Positions 24,279-35,870 of a stretch of DNA of 64,000 nucleotides are shown one piece after another. The stretch lies in the NCBI GenBank assembly GCA_005406025.1, contig BGZK01000005.1, positions 682,001-746,000 of the forward strand, in the 5' to 3' direction. The translations under genes and the position numbers were made by a program. The notes under the pieces are model-generated. The model ran no database searches and was not told where the DNA came from. It saw only the letters and a program-made list of their open reading frames with translations. Each line of letters begins with the position of its first letter. The stretch's first letter is position 1. This DNA comes from Eumeta japonica (Eukaryota; Arthropoda; Insecta; Lepidoptera; Psychidae).

Positions 24279-26632
24279 CCGACAAAAGTTAACAATAACG
24301 AGAAATAAAAATTGAAGAATACAAAAAATTATGACAATTCTGTGTCTATTAATACTGGATTTCATTACAATTTTAGAAAACAATCAATGATTTTATTTTA
24401 TGTTTTTGGAACGAACTTCCTTAACGCGCATTGCGTTAGGAATTGACTGGTAAAAATCATAACATGAAAAAGCATTATGCCCCCTCCATACGACTTTCTC
24501 TGTTTTTATCTCTCTTGAAATGTATTATTTGGCATTTTTTTTTACATAATTTATAATTCACTATTTTATATTTAAATTTTAATAAATGAATATTTCTCAT
24601 AAAATATTAAATGCCATTCTTTAATTTAATTCCTTATTCTACATTTTTACATTGAAAAAAATACTTTTCTTCTGAGAGGGGGGAGGTTACCCGACAATAC
24701 ATTTAGTTTTTTTTTGCCTTTATGAGCCGAGCTATTTTCAGAACTAACTCATTTTATTAACTGTATTACATAACACAATTTAAATTCTATTTTTACATAA
24801 ACTGACAAGTACAGATGAAGTGTAAGTAAGTAACTAGTAGGTAATCTACTAATCATTTCTATACCTACGTTTGACGTTGTAGCTACCAAGTATTGCAACT
24901 TAAAATTTAAAAGATAAGTTAATACTAGCAACAAAAAAAAATAGTAGATAAAAGGAAATTAAAATTTCGCAATGATTGTTGTCTTTTATTGCTTCGAATT
25001 GGCCGTAGTTTCGCTCGCGTGAACTTGAAACGATTTCTTAAACTTTTATATAGATCTATTTCCTCGTTAATCCCGATGTTCAGCCCTTCTTATGATTTTA
25101 ATTCTGGTTTCAAATGTTCGCTTTCAATCAATTTCGATGTTAATCTTGATCAATCAATCTTCTTAAACATGACTGTCAACATGACCATTTAGTATTTTTA
25201 CTGTTCTTGTTTGTGTAAATAATGTCTTAGTCACAATGTACGTAATGCAGGAGTTGGTGTACGTACCTTTATGCATTTGACTACAATCCGTCCAGCTCTT
25301 CGAGCATGATTGAAGGATAAACTTCTAAACAAACATACTTTCACTTTTATGATAATAAAAAAAAGATAAGGATTTTATCTGAATGTTATCATCCAATAGT
25401 GATCGAAAAAAAAAATTAAAAGTTTTCGGTTTAGTATTTAATCTGTAACATACAGAATTTCAATCAAAACATTAGCACATAATTCACAGGGCCGACGAAC
25501 CTTTTTCCGTATACGGAAACCCTATTCATTATTCCAAATAGACTCACCATAAAAGCATGCTACAGCCCGCGTTTAAAGTACCGGTGCAATTCTTGAATAC
25601 ACGGCCACAACTATTCCCTGTAAGGTGGCATAGTACAAAAGAAAACGGGAATAAATATCGATCATACACTCACCATAATAACTCTGATAAGCCGGCTAAG
25701 AAACAAAACGCCGCGGAAGCAGTTTCAGCTCAGCGGTTTCCGGATTTGGATCACTCAGCACATTAAACTTACACAGACGATTATAAAACTAAATATATTA
25801 ACACATATTTATGTCACAAAACAGCATTACTAAAACACAAAACACAGGGTTTAGTACGAGAAACCGTTACTAACGTATCGCCAACAGAACCGACAACTGT
25901 CAGTCCATAGACACTGACTGACGTTGGGTTGATTGTCTGTATTGACTTTGGGGTAGCTTGTAGTATTATCCCAAAAAAGTTAAACATACCCATATACGAT
26001 ACTAATATCGAAAAGTAAAGTACGTTTCTCATTTAGTCGTATTATTGTAGGTATTAAACAATTAAATTACAAAGTCTTCACTTACCATTTGTTGGGAAGA
26101 AATATACTCACTCTTTTTTTAGTAGTATAATACTACTGCCATCTATGGACTAAAAATATCAATTTGAAATTTTATTCGTTGCGCCATCTATTGACTTATA
26201 AAGACTTCAGTTCTTACTTAATGCAAGTAATTACTATTATAGACGGTAGATGTCATGTTCATTATAAAATGATTAGACATTTTTTGAGAAGTTGATTTAA
26301 AACAAAATAGTTTATATTTTTCACTATAGATGATGCTTTTTTTGTAAGTGAATAATTGAAAAGTTCCGTATATACAATTATGAATAATGATAAAACCAAA
26401 TGAAAATTCACTACTTATAGTGTATAGTTATTAAAATTTAGTCTTGATTACATAAACCACCTGTCTGTTAAGTTCTATAATTGTATTATAATTCCATAAT
26501 ATTCCTTAATGTACCACTATTCTAGAGAATGCAGTTTGTCTTGAAACAAACATAGATGCCTGAAACTGTTGTTATTTATAACTAACGTCTCTTAACTCCA
26601 TAGTTAATATGGAAATAGACGAAAACTTCATA
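24279..26632. other. No clear feature; weak 69-codon frame at 25557
   Basis: Mostly AT-rich. At 25557-25766 an ATG-started frame gives a 69-residue product with an N terminus like a mitochondrial presequence (MLQPAFKVPVQFLNTRPQLF, then PVRWHST). A donor-like GTAAGG occurs at about 25620. I find no downstream exon and do not call a gene. Short GCCATCTATGG / GCGCCATCTATTGAC motifs at 26135 and 26180 look repeat-like. Confidence 0.2.
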
Positions 26633-26828
26633 CAGTGGCGGCGCTAGGCGTCGGCGACGTCGGCGACCGCCGACGGCCTCGCGCCTGAAGGGGCCTCGCA
26701 AACAGAAAAGTTTTGCCTACAAGTTATTAAAAAGAGGCCTCGCAAAAAGTTTTGCCTACAAGTTATTAAAAAGAGGCCTCGCAAACCTGATCTCGCCGAC
26801 GTCCACGAGTGGTGTAGCGCCGCCACTG
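26633..26828 (+). mobile_element. hAT-type MITE, copy 1 (196 bp)
   Basis: Terminal inverted repeats CAGTGGCGGCGCTA and TAGCGCCGCCACTG bound a 196-bp non-coding element. It is flanked by 8-bp target duplications ACTTCATA (26625-26632) and ACTTCACA (26829-26836), one mismatch. CAG..CTG ends with 8-bp duplications are diagnostic of the hAT superfamily. A 39-bp unit containing AAAAGTTTTGCCTACAAG is present twice in tandem (26706-26744, 26745-26783). The second copy at 54849 has it once. The GC-rich ends contain CGACG repeats. It has no transposase and would need one supplied by an autonomous hAT. Confidence 0.93.
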
Positions 26829-26836
26829 ACTTCACA

Positions 26837-28329
26837 ACAGGGCTTCTTCAATTTAACAGCATATTGACTGTAATTGGAAGACACTACGACGTCGACGCTT
26901 AAAATTAAACTTAAAGAATGATTAAATATATATAAACATTTGTAAAATAAATCAGATTTGTGAAGTATTATTTATGGATGTTCGTATGTTCTATTAAAAA
27001 TTTACCTAAAGAATATCATCATTCTCATGTATGTTGTAAAATGATGCAAGAAATGTCTTACAAATCAGCTGTAAAATAAGTAGGCTTATTTTCTTGATAG
27101 TTTATCATTTACAATTACTAAAACATAACCCTAATAGCATATTTTGCCACTATCGCTTTAAGTACCATTTGCAAATAAGAATATTACTAATGTAAAGATA
27201 TGCACTATTATGAATTATTTGCATAGTACATAATAGATGACGCTGTTTCACAAAACATTTAAGAAAATATAGTATTAAAAATGCATTTTAGTGCAAGCAC
27301 TATATTTTAATTTGTAATTTTTTTACTTTCTATTTCCCTAAAATGGTTTTTCATTTTAGTTTTTTTTTTTAATAGTTACAATGTATGTTTCGTTTTTTGC
27401 CTACTGATGCAAGTAGTTACCTTATTTTAAATTATTTTTTCTTACAAAGTCAGAAGGAGTAACATTTCCAGTAAATGTCGCCACTATTGAGTACATTACG
27501 TACATAATTGCGAGTAAACTCTTAGTCGGTAATTATGCAACAGTATTGGATTCGTTAAATAAATAAAACATACCTAAACCAAAATTCTACTTATTTTGCG
27601 TCCAAGCTCAAGGGGCTTACTAATATTCTTTCATCAGACTTTACTAGTTACAGAGTTTACTAAGACTCCATCATTAGACCCTCGTCCTCTTTTGGGTTGT
27701 TTTGATGATTTTTATTGCATAATTAGATCCTACCGATGGTACCTACCACATTGTTGCATAGTCATCCATTCTTAATACGTGTGCAAAATTTCTAATTATT
27801 CAGACGTCTGGATGTAGGTGAAAATTAATGCAAATGATTCCATTACTTATAAATACAAACAGTTCAAGATCAATAAGAGTAAAACGATTTCAAAACGGTC
27901 AAAGGAGCATGCGTTTGACCAGAGCATAGATGGTCACCGCTGTCCATGGACACCCGTGACTGCGGAGGAGTCACCAGTGTGTTGTCCGCTTTTTGGGTAG
28001 GAATTTACTTTAGGATATTTGATGGAGGAACGAGAGCAGCAGCGGATTTAGGAGGAGAGCTAAGGCGCTCAAGCCCCTAAAAAAGCTCTATGTTTTAAGG
28101 TACTTTATCTTGATAAAACTTATTCTCATTGGATTCAACCACCTCCCAAACTAAAACGAGTGGGGAGGAGATGGAGAGGGGAAGGACTTATGGTGAGAGG
28201 TTGTGAGGTGCTGGCGGGGAATGGGCCACTGGAACTCTCACTCACTAAAGAAAAGCAACAGGGGAAGCTGCTACTTCGTGGCCGTATTCTGTGAGAGTCA
28301 ATTTGGTCACAGTATGGTTTTATCATAGT
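26837..28329. other. No recognised feature
   Basis: AT-rich DNA. Around 27590-27760 there is repeat-like text (CCAAGCTCAAGGGGCTTAC) that I cannot assign. At 28140-28260 there is a purine-rich stretch. Confidence 0.4.
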
Positions 28330-28473
28330 AAATTTCGGTCCCACACTCGATTTCAATTCTGGTTCCGTTGTAAATTGCGGTTCTGATCTCTTTAACTCCC
28401 CGTCCCGCTTTTGAATTTGATATCACTATTGGTCCTGGTTCTGATTTGTAAGAATCCAATTAGGTCAATGCTA
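28330..28473 (+). repeat. Dispersed repeat X, copy A, left part
   Basis: Contains the TTCCG / GGTCC / CGGTTCTGAT wording shared with 50810-51060 and 62440-62740. It is interrupted at 28474 by family Y and continues at 29953, so the X copy is older than the Y insertion. Confidence 0.65.
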
Positions 28474-29952
28474 CACTGAGAGAAAAAAAATTGTGAAATA
28501 CATTAATAATTACTAAAATGCGAGTAATTCCCACGACAACAAGTTTTGTAAAAATTACAATAACAGAATATTGATTTCTAGTAATTGAGTAATGCCAACT
28601 ACTCAATCACTGGTAATCAATATTTGCAATTTTTCATATACAGTTGTAATACTTGATACCAAGCTTTATATCTCGTGTTAAGTAATCATTAGCATTAAAA
28701 GCTATGTTAATTTACAACTGTTAGGCACTGTAAGGAAATGGAATTATTAAAACTAATAAAAACAAACCATTACACTGAACCGGAAACATAAAGCTTAGTA
28801 TTAAATATTAGGTACAACTACACATATAAAATTGCAAAACATAATATTGAATACTAGTATTGACGAAGTAGGCTTACAAAATGTAATATATATGTATTTT
28901 AATATTAATCACAATATTCTTCTTGTAAATGAAAATAATGAGCTGTTTCCAGAACAATAAAACTAAAACAAGTGTTCAATAAAATAAAGTATTAAGGTTT
29001 AACTGATTTATTTACTTTAATTTTAATCAACAAAAAATACTATTACTATACCAAGCAATACGATTTATAAAACTTTAATCTGCCCTGTATTATAATCAAT
29101 AAACTTTAATTTAGCAAAACTATTTAAAATAACAATACTAACCTAACAAGTATAAGTACAGTATCTCAGTACTAGTAAACACAATAACTGGAATATTAGT
29201 ATTACTAGAAAAATGCGCGCGAAGGGCACAGACGGGGCGATTATTTCTGTGATTGTTCCTACGTATTTAAGGGTATGACATACGCAAAAAATAAACTAGT
29301 TTAGGGCTTTAATACGCACAATTACACACCTTTTGGTCGTGCCTGTCACAAATGAACCGATTTTGTGCTACAAGATTACTTAATATTTAAGAAATATGAA
29401 TACTAATAACTAATAATAATTTTGTATTAATTAAAAAGATACTACTAATTGTTACATATGCACCTTTTGAAATTACAAAACTCACTAATCATTACTAACC
29501 TGCTCACAAACCAATTAAGAAAGGCTATAGAACTAAGAATTAGTAATTTCTTTTACTGATATTAGATACAAAAACGTTTTTGTTTATTTTACATAAGTTT
29601 CTTATAGTTACAAAAATCGTTAAATGTTAATGACTACTATTTGTAAGAATTAAACAAGCGGCAATCACTTGTAATTAAATAATACCTTTTCTTGATATTA
29701 CAAATACAAAAACTAATTTTTAGATAACTTTGTACTTTATACTACTACATTGTAAATATTAATTTGTTTTACTAATTCCTGCAATTACTAAAACGGTTTT
29801 GTTATTATTACATTTCCATATTACACAACTGGTGTAATAATTAAATGCAGTGGATATTTCCAAATAGACTTTTGTTTTTAAAACATAAACTTAGTAATAA
29901 CGACAATTACAAAATCATGTATAAATTTTTACAAAACAATTTCTCTTCAGTG
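28474..29952 (+). mobile_element. Family Y element, copy 1 (1479 bp, non-coding)
   Basis: The element starts CACTGAGAGAAAA and ends with the inverted TTTCTCTTCAGTG. A TA lies on each side (28472-28473 and 29953-29954), consistent with a TA target duplication. It has no open frame of note. The interior is AT-rich and full of degenerate words such as TAGTAATTACAAAA and TACCAGAAATTACAAAA. About 800 bp of its right half recurs inverted at 32166-33000 and about 400 bp at 45952-46345. I think it is a non-autonomous DNA transposon, perhaps Tc1/mariner-like because of the TA, but the superfamily is not settled. It sits inside repeat X. Confidence 0.75.
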
Positions 29953-30592
29953 TAGTGTCAAAATAAAATATAGACTACATCAGCTTTCGCCGAATCGATT
30001 ATTTTTCATTTTTTATGACGACCGAATACGCTATCAATTATTATTCCAGTGCTGTCGCTTCTTATACAATTTCAGTCCCGGCATCGCTTTTGGGTGTCAT
30101 TCTGGTTCGCATCTAGTCACCGTTTCTGTTCAAAACCATACACAATACACTCGCGGCTCCGCTTGGTCGGAATTACAACAAATTCTTTCATATCGTTCGA
30201 TAACGTGATCAAGCATGACCCATGTCTAGGTCCCGTTATCGATTCCGTACCAGAATAACCCACATTCTTACACCAAAAACAAGCGTAAAGTCGGTATTAT
30301 TTCTTTAACAGGAAACAAATCCCGGTCCTGCTCGTCATTCCGATCCCGAACCGACGTTGGACTTGAACCTCTATTGAACAATAACCAATTGTTAACAGTA
30401 GTAGATTAGCATAAGAAAAAAATCCGTTTTACGATCACGCATCTAAAGCCATGAGCAAAATAATATATTATTCTAATGTATAATCTGTATTACTGTAAAT
30501 TCTGTTTAGCCGTTAAAGCGTGATTGAGTAAAAAACATCCAAATATACAAACTTTCATGTTAATAATATTAGTAGGATTACTCGATTATACA
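29953..30592 (+). repeat. Dispersed repeat X, copy A, right part
   Basis: Collinear with copy B. Landmarks are CTCGCGGCTCCGCTTGG, CCGAACCGACG, GACTTGAACCTCT, TTCTAATG (30471-30478), AGCCGTTAAAGCGTGATTGA and the end CATCCAAA..TAATATTAGTAGGAT. This copy is uninterrupted at the two points where copy B carries a hAT element and a LINE, so it shows the empty sites. The 3' wording is typical of common lepidopteran repeats. Confidence 0.8.
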
Positions 30593-30682
30593 GATTTCTA
30601 TTAGTGGACGAATTTTAGAATCGGTTTAATAGTACAGTCGGTGTACAGACGGAGACAAACGCTGTGATTAATATTTGCATGA

Positions 30683-30928
30683 TTAGACTTGAAAGACAAA
30701 ACGCAATGCAAACTGCAACTCTTTAGGGTTCTCAAAATATTCTAGAAGAGACCACTGAGGAATTGCATCCTCTTGCATCACAGCGACCCATTTCCGCACA
30801 TAGCGAACAAGATAATAATTTCTAGCTTCTGCAGCGTGAAGCTTCTTGCACGTAATTTGATAATCGTTGTCCATTTTCAGAATTTGGAATTCCTGGTATC
30901 GATATCGCGCCAGTATCGGTATTGGCAA
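30683..30928 (-). other. 81-codon open frame of unknown origin
   Basis: An ATG-started minus-strand frame whose product is not low complexity (LHAAEARNYYLVRYVRKW in the middle, AIPQWSLLEYFENPKELQFA near the end). The wording is unusually protein-like for this AT-rich region. It lies between repeat X and a GGGTTCCGT-type repeat edge at 30985, so it may be a conserved open frame belonging to a repeat family rather than a host gene. I do not recognise it. Confidence 0.3.
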
Positions 30929-30975
30929 AAATCATCGAGACTCTTGTTGGATTAAATATCTACATACATAATTAA

Positions 30976-31225
30976 GTTTTTACGGAACCCTCGAGATGCA
31001 AGTCGAATTCGCACTTGTTCGAATTTTTTTGTAATTTTGCAACTGGTACCCAAAATCAGACATCTTTTATTTACGCCATATAAATATATTTTCGTGATTG
31101 GGTCCCCTAACTCTATGAAACAGGCTGTGACAGACAGGCAGACAGATGCGAGAGTGATCCAATTAGGTCATCAATGCATTTGCGTGTCTCATATCCGTAC
31201 GGGCGAAAACGCTAATAAAAGCTAG
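30976..31225 (-). repeat. Lepidopteran GGGTTCCGT-type repeat fragment
   Basis: TTTTTACGGAACCCTCGAGA, GCAAGTCGAATTCGCACTTG, GTGACAGACAGGCAGACAG and GTGATCCAATTAGG are degenerate forms of the family seen at 2228-2725. Non-coding. Confidence 0.65.
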
Positions 31226-32058
31226 TATTTACATAAAAAACTTTTGATCTGTATAACTGTCATTCGATACTCAATAATGCCTTATATAATAGAAGACGAT
31301 ATATCCAATAACATTTAATTGTCCCATTTCGCAAATTTCTTTTTTGTTATTTTAATAACCAAATATTTCTTTAGTAGGAGCTCCCACAATATGAAACCTC
31401 TAATGTGCGAGTCCGCCTCGTTACTTCAGATGTTTTTTTTATTTTTATTGCAACGTATATCTATCTATTTTATCCGACATGTAAAACTACTCAGCATGTC
31501 CTGCTTCCACGCGTCCGTCACGCATGGGGTATTCAGTTTTTACTTTTATTTTTTCCTTTTTCTTTTTTTTGGTAAAGTCATAAACTTTCCGAGAAGAGGT
31601 GAATTCGGGGGTAAAAGAGAGGAAAAAAGGCAAGCGTCAGAACCCGAAACACTCCAAAATGAACGGTGTCGAGCCACTTCCGCCGGGTGGACTCTCGACT
31701 TGACCGCCGGCGACCGGCACATTAAGGATCGCACAGGGATAACCATAGAGACGCTTATCGAATACAAAATTCTTAATAGGAATAATTCCTACTTCAGCCC
31801 TAAATATGACACAGTTTTGTACTAAGAATTGCAATAAAGTTGAATAGGTCGTCTGTTTAGTTTTTACCCGGCTGCTGAGAAATCAAAAGGAAGGTTTTTT
31901 AGCAACTTGTGCGTGTGTGTAAATACTTATCATATTCGGACAAACGAACTGTCTGTAACTCTATTTTAAATTTCCCGTAAATAACTAAGCTATTTCTCAC
32001 AATCGTTTTGATTAAAGGAAATATATGTAGAAAAGGTACTTTAGGATTCGTTCTAGGC
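31226..32058. other. No recognised gene; GC-richer patch 31590-31760
   Basis: A long plus-strand frame (31319-31825) covers this region, but its first half is T-rich low-complexity coding for Phe/Tyr runs and it starts with GTG-like context rather than ATG. The GC-richer patch at 31590-31760 has frames on both strands. I do not call a gene. Confidence 0.3.
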
Positions 32059-32093
32059 TGTAGCAGCCAAAAGATATACTTTCGGCTGCTACA
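32059..32093. repeat. Short perfect hairpin
   Basis: TGTAGCAGCC at 32059-32068 pairs with GGCTGCTACA at 32084-32093. Flanking AAAAG / CTTTC extends the stem imperfectly. The left arm is not otherwise repeated here. Confidence 0.8.
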
Positions 32094-32165
32094 AAGTCCT
32101 TAAAGATCTGAAGGTGAAGAAAGATCTAGACTACAAGGTACATATATCAACACATTTTAGTAAAG

Positions 32166-35100
32166 CACTGAGGCACTTTTTTTTTGCAAAAATTTAAATA
32201 TATTTTTATATTTGCCAATATTACAAATTTTATGTTTTAAAGGTTAAATTTATTTGGAAATACTGTTTGTCGTTAATTTTTACACCAGTCGAGTAATATT
32301 GAAATATAATAACAAAGCCATTTTAGTAATTGCAGGAATTAGTAAAACAAATTCAGATTTACAATCTAGTAGTATAATGTTATCTAAAAATCTATATTCG
32401 TAATTGTAATATCTAGAAAAGTTAATATTTAATACCAAGTATTTACTGCTAGTTTAGTTTCCATAACTCGTAGTCATTCATTTTTAAACTTTTTGTAATT
32501 ATAAGAAACTTATCTAAAAAGAAATATAAACCTTTTATAATACCACCAAAAGATATTACAAATTCCCAGTTCTATTGCCTTTCCTGATTGAGTACTTAAC
32601 CAGTTAGTACCGATTGGAGACTTCAAAGGGTGCATTTGTAAAAAATATTAATATTCTTTTTATTTTATACAATTTTTATTAATTATTAGTATTCATATTT
32701 CTTTATATCGTGTAATCTCGTAAAGCAAGCTCAGTTCATTTCTGACGGGCATGGACAAAAGTGTGCATAATTATGAATATGATTATGAATATTAATGGCT
32801 CCTTAAATACCTAGGAACGATCGCAAAACAAATCGGCTCGTCTGTGTCCTACATGAACATTTTTTTCCTAATTCTAATATTCTTGTTATTGTATTTATAA
32901 GTACTAGGATACTATACTTACTAATGTTAGGTACTATATTGGGCTTGTAAAAAGGTTTCCTAGGATTAATGTTTATTGATTAAAATACAGGGTAGCTCAA
33001 TGGCGGTTCTGATTTTAGTTTACATGTTGATTTCATATATTATTTACATAATTTATTACATTTTAATAGTTTGTAGTGATGAATTGTGATAATAGTTCTA
33101 TGTTAGTTTAATTTTATTGTGAAATTATTACATATTTATAAAAATAGAGTGTTGAATGTGGCCAAAAGCAAATCGGTCATTGCTGTTTTCAGTAACAGCT
33201 GGAAAGAAATTCCGTAAGTATTTCTTGATAAAATCACACACACAGAAAAGAAATAATAACTTTATTTCTCGCTTTTCCTTTTTGCGACTTGTGGTCAGCT
33301 GGCGCGAGTAATAACAACGGGTATATAACGGTCGGCAAACGCAATGTATGCGCGCCATAAGCGATTTTCATGGGCATGTTTTGTTCACATTTTACTAAAT
33401 GTATGTATTTCTACTATCGTATATTTCAATTTATCAGACCTGTAATAATGTTATGTTAGCGTTATCTAGGTTTTGTGAAGAAATTGTGTATTTTATCGAA
33501 TTAACATGCAGCGAAATTTAACCTATGTGGTTCTAGTTAGTTTGCGCAATGTTCACATTATATTTCCATTAAAATATGAAGTCTGTAACAACGTGAATGT
33601 TTCATGTGTATTAAGAATCTAATTGTAAATCGAAAAAAATACAGTAAAATGATATTAATACTTGCATTTCAATTTATTTTACAAAGGTTTTGGTTAGGTT
33701 GCGCGTTGCATTGACTCATCCAGGTCAGCCACGGGCCGAGTCCGAGTCCGGGTCCAAGTCCGAGAGTAGTTTTAAAATTGCGCCCTCTCAAGGCATCCCC
33801 TAGTGTATCTATGTTGCTATTAGAAAAACATTTATTTTGCCTAATATAGTTAGTGTAGTATAAAGTAAAGGCAAGAAAAGGTTTTCGTCATAATAATCTA
33901 AATTCTTCTTACATTTTAAAATTAAAAACTAATAAAAATAAACCATAAAACGAAATATTTCCAAACTTAATAAGTAATATTAAACATATTGCAGAAAATA
34001 CAAAATGTGATATTAAACACAATACGTACGTACCAGAAATTATCAAAACATTCCATTTAATACTAATGATTACTTAAAAGAAAATTTAAATCTTAGTCTT
34101 AATATTGCAACTAAAGATCAAAAATTGTAAAAAGTTATATTGAATACCAGTAATTATGTAGTAAGTATTGTAAAATGCCATATTTTAATTAGTAACACCA
34201 TACCAGAAATTACAAAACATTGTATTAAATTTTGTAAACGCATACTAGAAATTAAAAACGCAGTGCGAATACTGTGTGGCAAATGGCAAAAATGGAACAT
34301 TTATAGTTTCTTTATGTCCGTTTGTCCGTATGTCACAGGCATTAAATCAAAAACTGCAAGATGTATATTGATGAAATTTATATTGTAGGTGTCTTGTCTA
34401 AGCTGCTATTTAATTTAGTAGTTTTATAACAAAAGTACATATTTTTAAGGGGGCACTCCATACATGTAACAATTGCAACAGTGCTTTTCAAAACATTTTA
34501 AGGTTTTTAAGCAATTTTTCTGATTAGGTGAATAATTTCGAAAATAATCGCTCTGAAAGTAGCAGAAATTTTGTCCCCCCCTTTATTTTTTAAGCTGTGT
34601 GTACAGAAATATGAAAAAAAAATGACGAAGGTAACGCTTAATATACAATTTCAACGAAAATTGTTTTGAATATGATCGGATATACAGTTTTTGAATTGTA
34701 GCCGAGAAACTGCGCTTCTCAACAAAACGACGTAAGTGCCATGAAGATATGCCCTTTACTGGTGCACTTTAGCTTGCACTCGTTTAAGAGTAATTAATAT
34801 AGTCGACATACTTGTTTTTCTGATTATAGGCGACTAAAGTGCTTATACCTATTATGTGCGCAAAACTTGGAAAAAAATGTAACAACTTTTTTCATCTGTA
34901 GTGAATTTGTTTGTAATAATGGCTTCAGAACCCTATAATGAGCATGGTCCGACATGCTCTTGGGCAATTTTTTAATTTGTAGGATTGAGATCCTCCTATC
35001 TGTATACTTAGAATTACAAAACATAATATTAAGTATTATAACTGTATACTATAAATTACAAAACTCAGTACTTAATCTTATTAATTATGTATTTGAAAAT

Positions 35101-35283
35101 ACAAAAGGTTTTATAGTAACAAAAAGATTTGTGACGTCATCGTTTTTAGATTAATTTGCTACTAAAAATTAGTAAAAGGAATTACTAAACCGGATTCATA
35201 GTTTTTACAAAACTTTTGTTGTCGACGGAATTATTCATATTTTAGTAATTACAAATGTAATCGCAATTTTTTTCTCCCCCGTG
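32166..35283 (-). mobile_element. Family Y, copy 2 (composite, inverted)
   Basis: 32166-33000 is the reverse complement of about 29130-29950 at roughly 75-80% identity by eye (CACTGAGG at the end, CATTTTAGTAATTGCAGGAA, TTTATTGATTAAAATACAGG). 35195-35283 matches the other terminus (GTTTTTACAAAAC, TTTTAGTAATTAC, ending GTGAG). Between them are about 0.9 kb without a match to copy 1 (33000-33900, with a GTCCGA hexamer run at 33732-33765), AT-rich DNA with recurring ACCAGAAATTACAAAAC words, and repeat Z inserted at 34285-34975. Whether it is one long element or two pieces is not certain. No credible coding frame. Confidence 0.6.
34285..34975 (+). repeat. Dispersed repeat Z, copy 2
   Basis: Direct match to about 5955-6685 (TCCGTATGTCACAGG, ACATGTAAC, TTTCAACGAAAATT, GGTGCACTTTAGC, GCGACTAAAGTGCTTATACC, GGTCCGACATGCTCTTGGGC). 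The right edge resembles the TCCGACACGCTCTTGGCC end of lepidopteran repeats better than copy 1 does. It is embedded in Y-like sequence and so is younger than its host. Confidence 0.78.
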
Positions 35284-35509
35284 AGCTTTATCAATTTTTG
35301 CTGTATGACTAATGGTGCATGTAAGAGAACGTACTATTACGATTTCTGTTTATTAATCCAAATCGTGTAGTCTCAACCATTTGTTTTTTCCTTAATTATT
35401 AAAAGTATAAAATAGAATGTTTTCCCCGTTTTTCCCGAAAAATTCCCTTCCAATTCGGCCATTCTAGATCACCTCGTTTCACGTTCAAAAGAGGAAGTAC
35501 CTATTGTCT

Positions 35510-35870
35510 GTGGAGGATGTTGGTGCAGTTACCATAATCTTATTTTTAATGCATGTTGTCTATTTCATTTCGTATTCATGGAGAATGACAAATGACAAAC
35601 ACTACTGTTCATCAGGATTCTTTCAGTGCTGTTTAAACACCGAGGTTTTTCCTTTTGCCCAATCTGTCCAAATGTCATATCATCGTCTTATAATTAATAT
35701 CCAGTTGTTCTGCAATATCCTAACTACTGCGTCCATCTTGTTTCACTTTTTCACTCACAGTACTAATTTTATGTGTAACAGAGCCAATATAAATGACCTT
35801 CGTCTTTTACACCAAATTTATTCAACATAAAACGCTTTAACCACGTTTTTTAGAAAACGTACTTCCTATT
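35510..35870 (-). pseudogene. mariner transposase, N-terminal remnant
   Basis: On the minus strand, with stops, the product reads like the helix-turn-helix and linker part of a mariner transposase. DIAEQLDINYKTM, stop, HLDRLGKRKNLGV matches the usual layout of a recognition helix followed by LG-KKLG-WVPH, and then RNEIDN, close to the segment before the first catalytic TGDE motif. The catalytic core itself is missing. Mariner transposases cut and paste at TA. No terminal repeats seen. Relic only. Confidence 0.5.

Noticed and set aside
31319..31825. 168-codon plus-strand frame
   Set aside because: The first half is T-rich sequence giving Phe/Tyr/Leu runs, there is no convincing start, and other frames are open in the GC-richer second half. 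No family resemblance.
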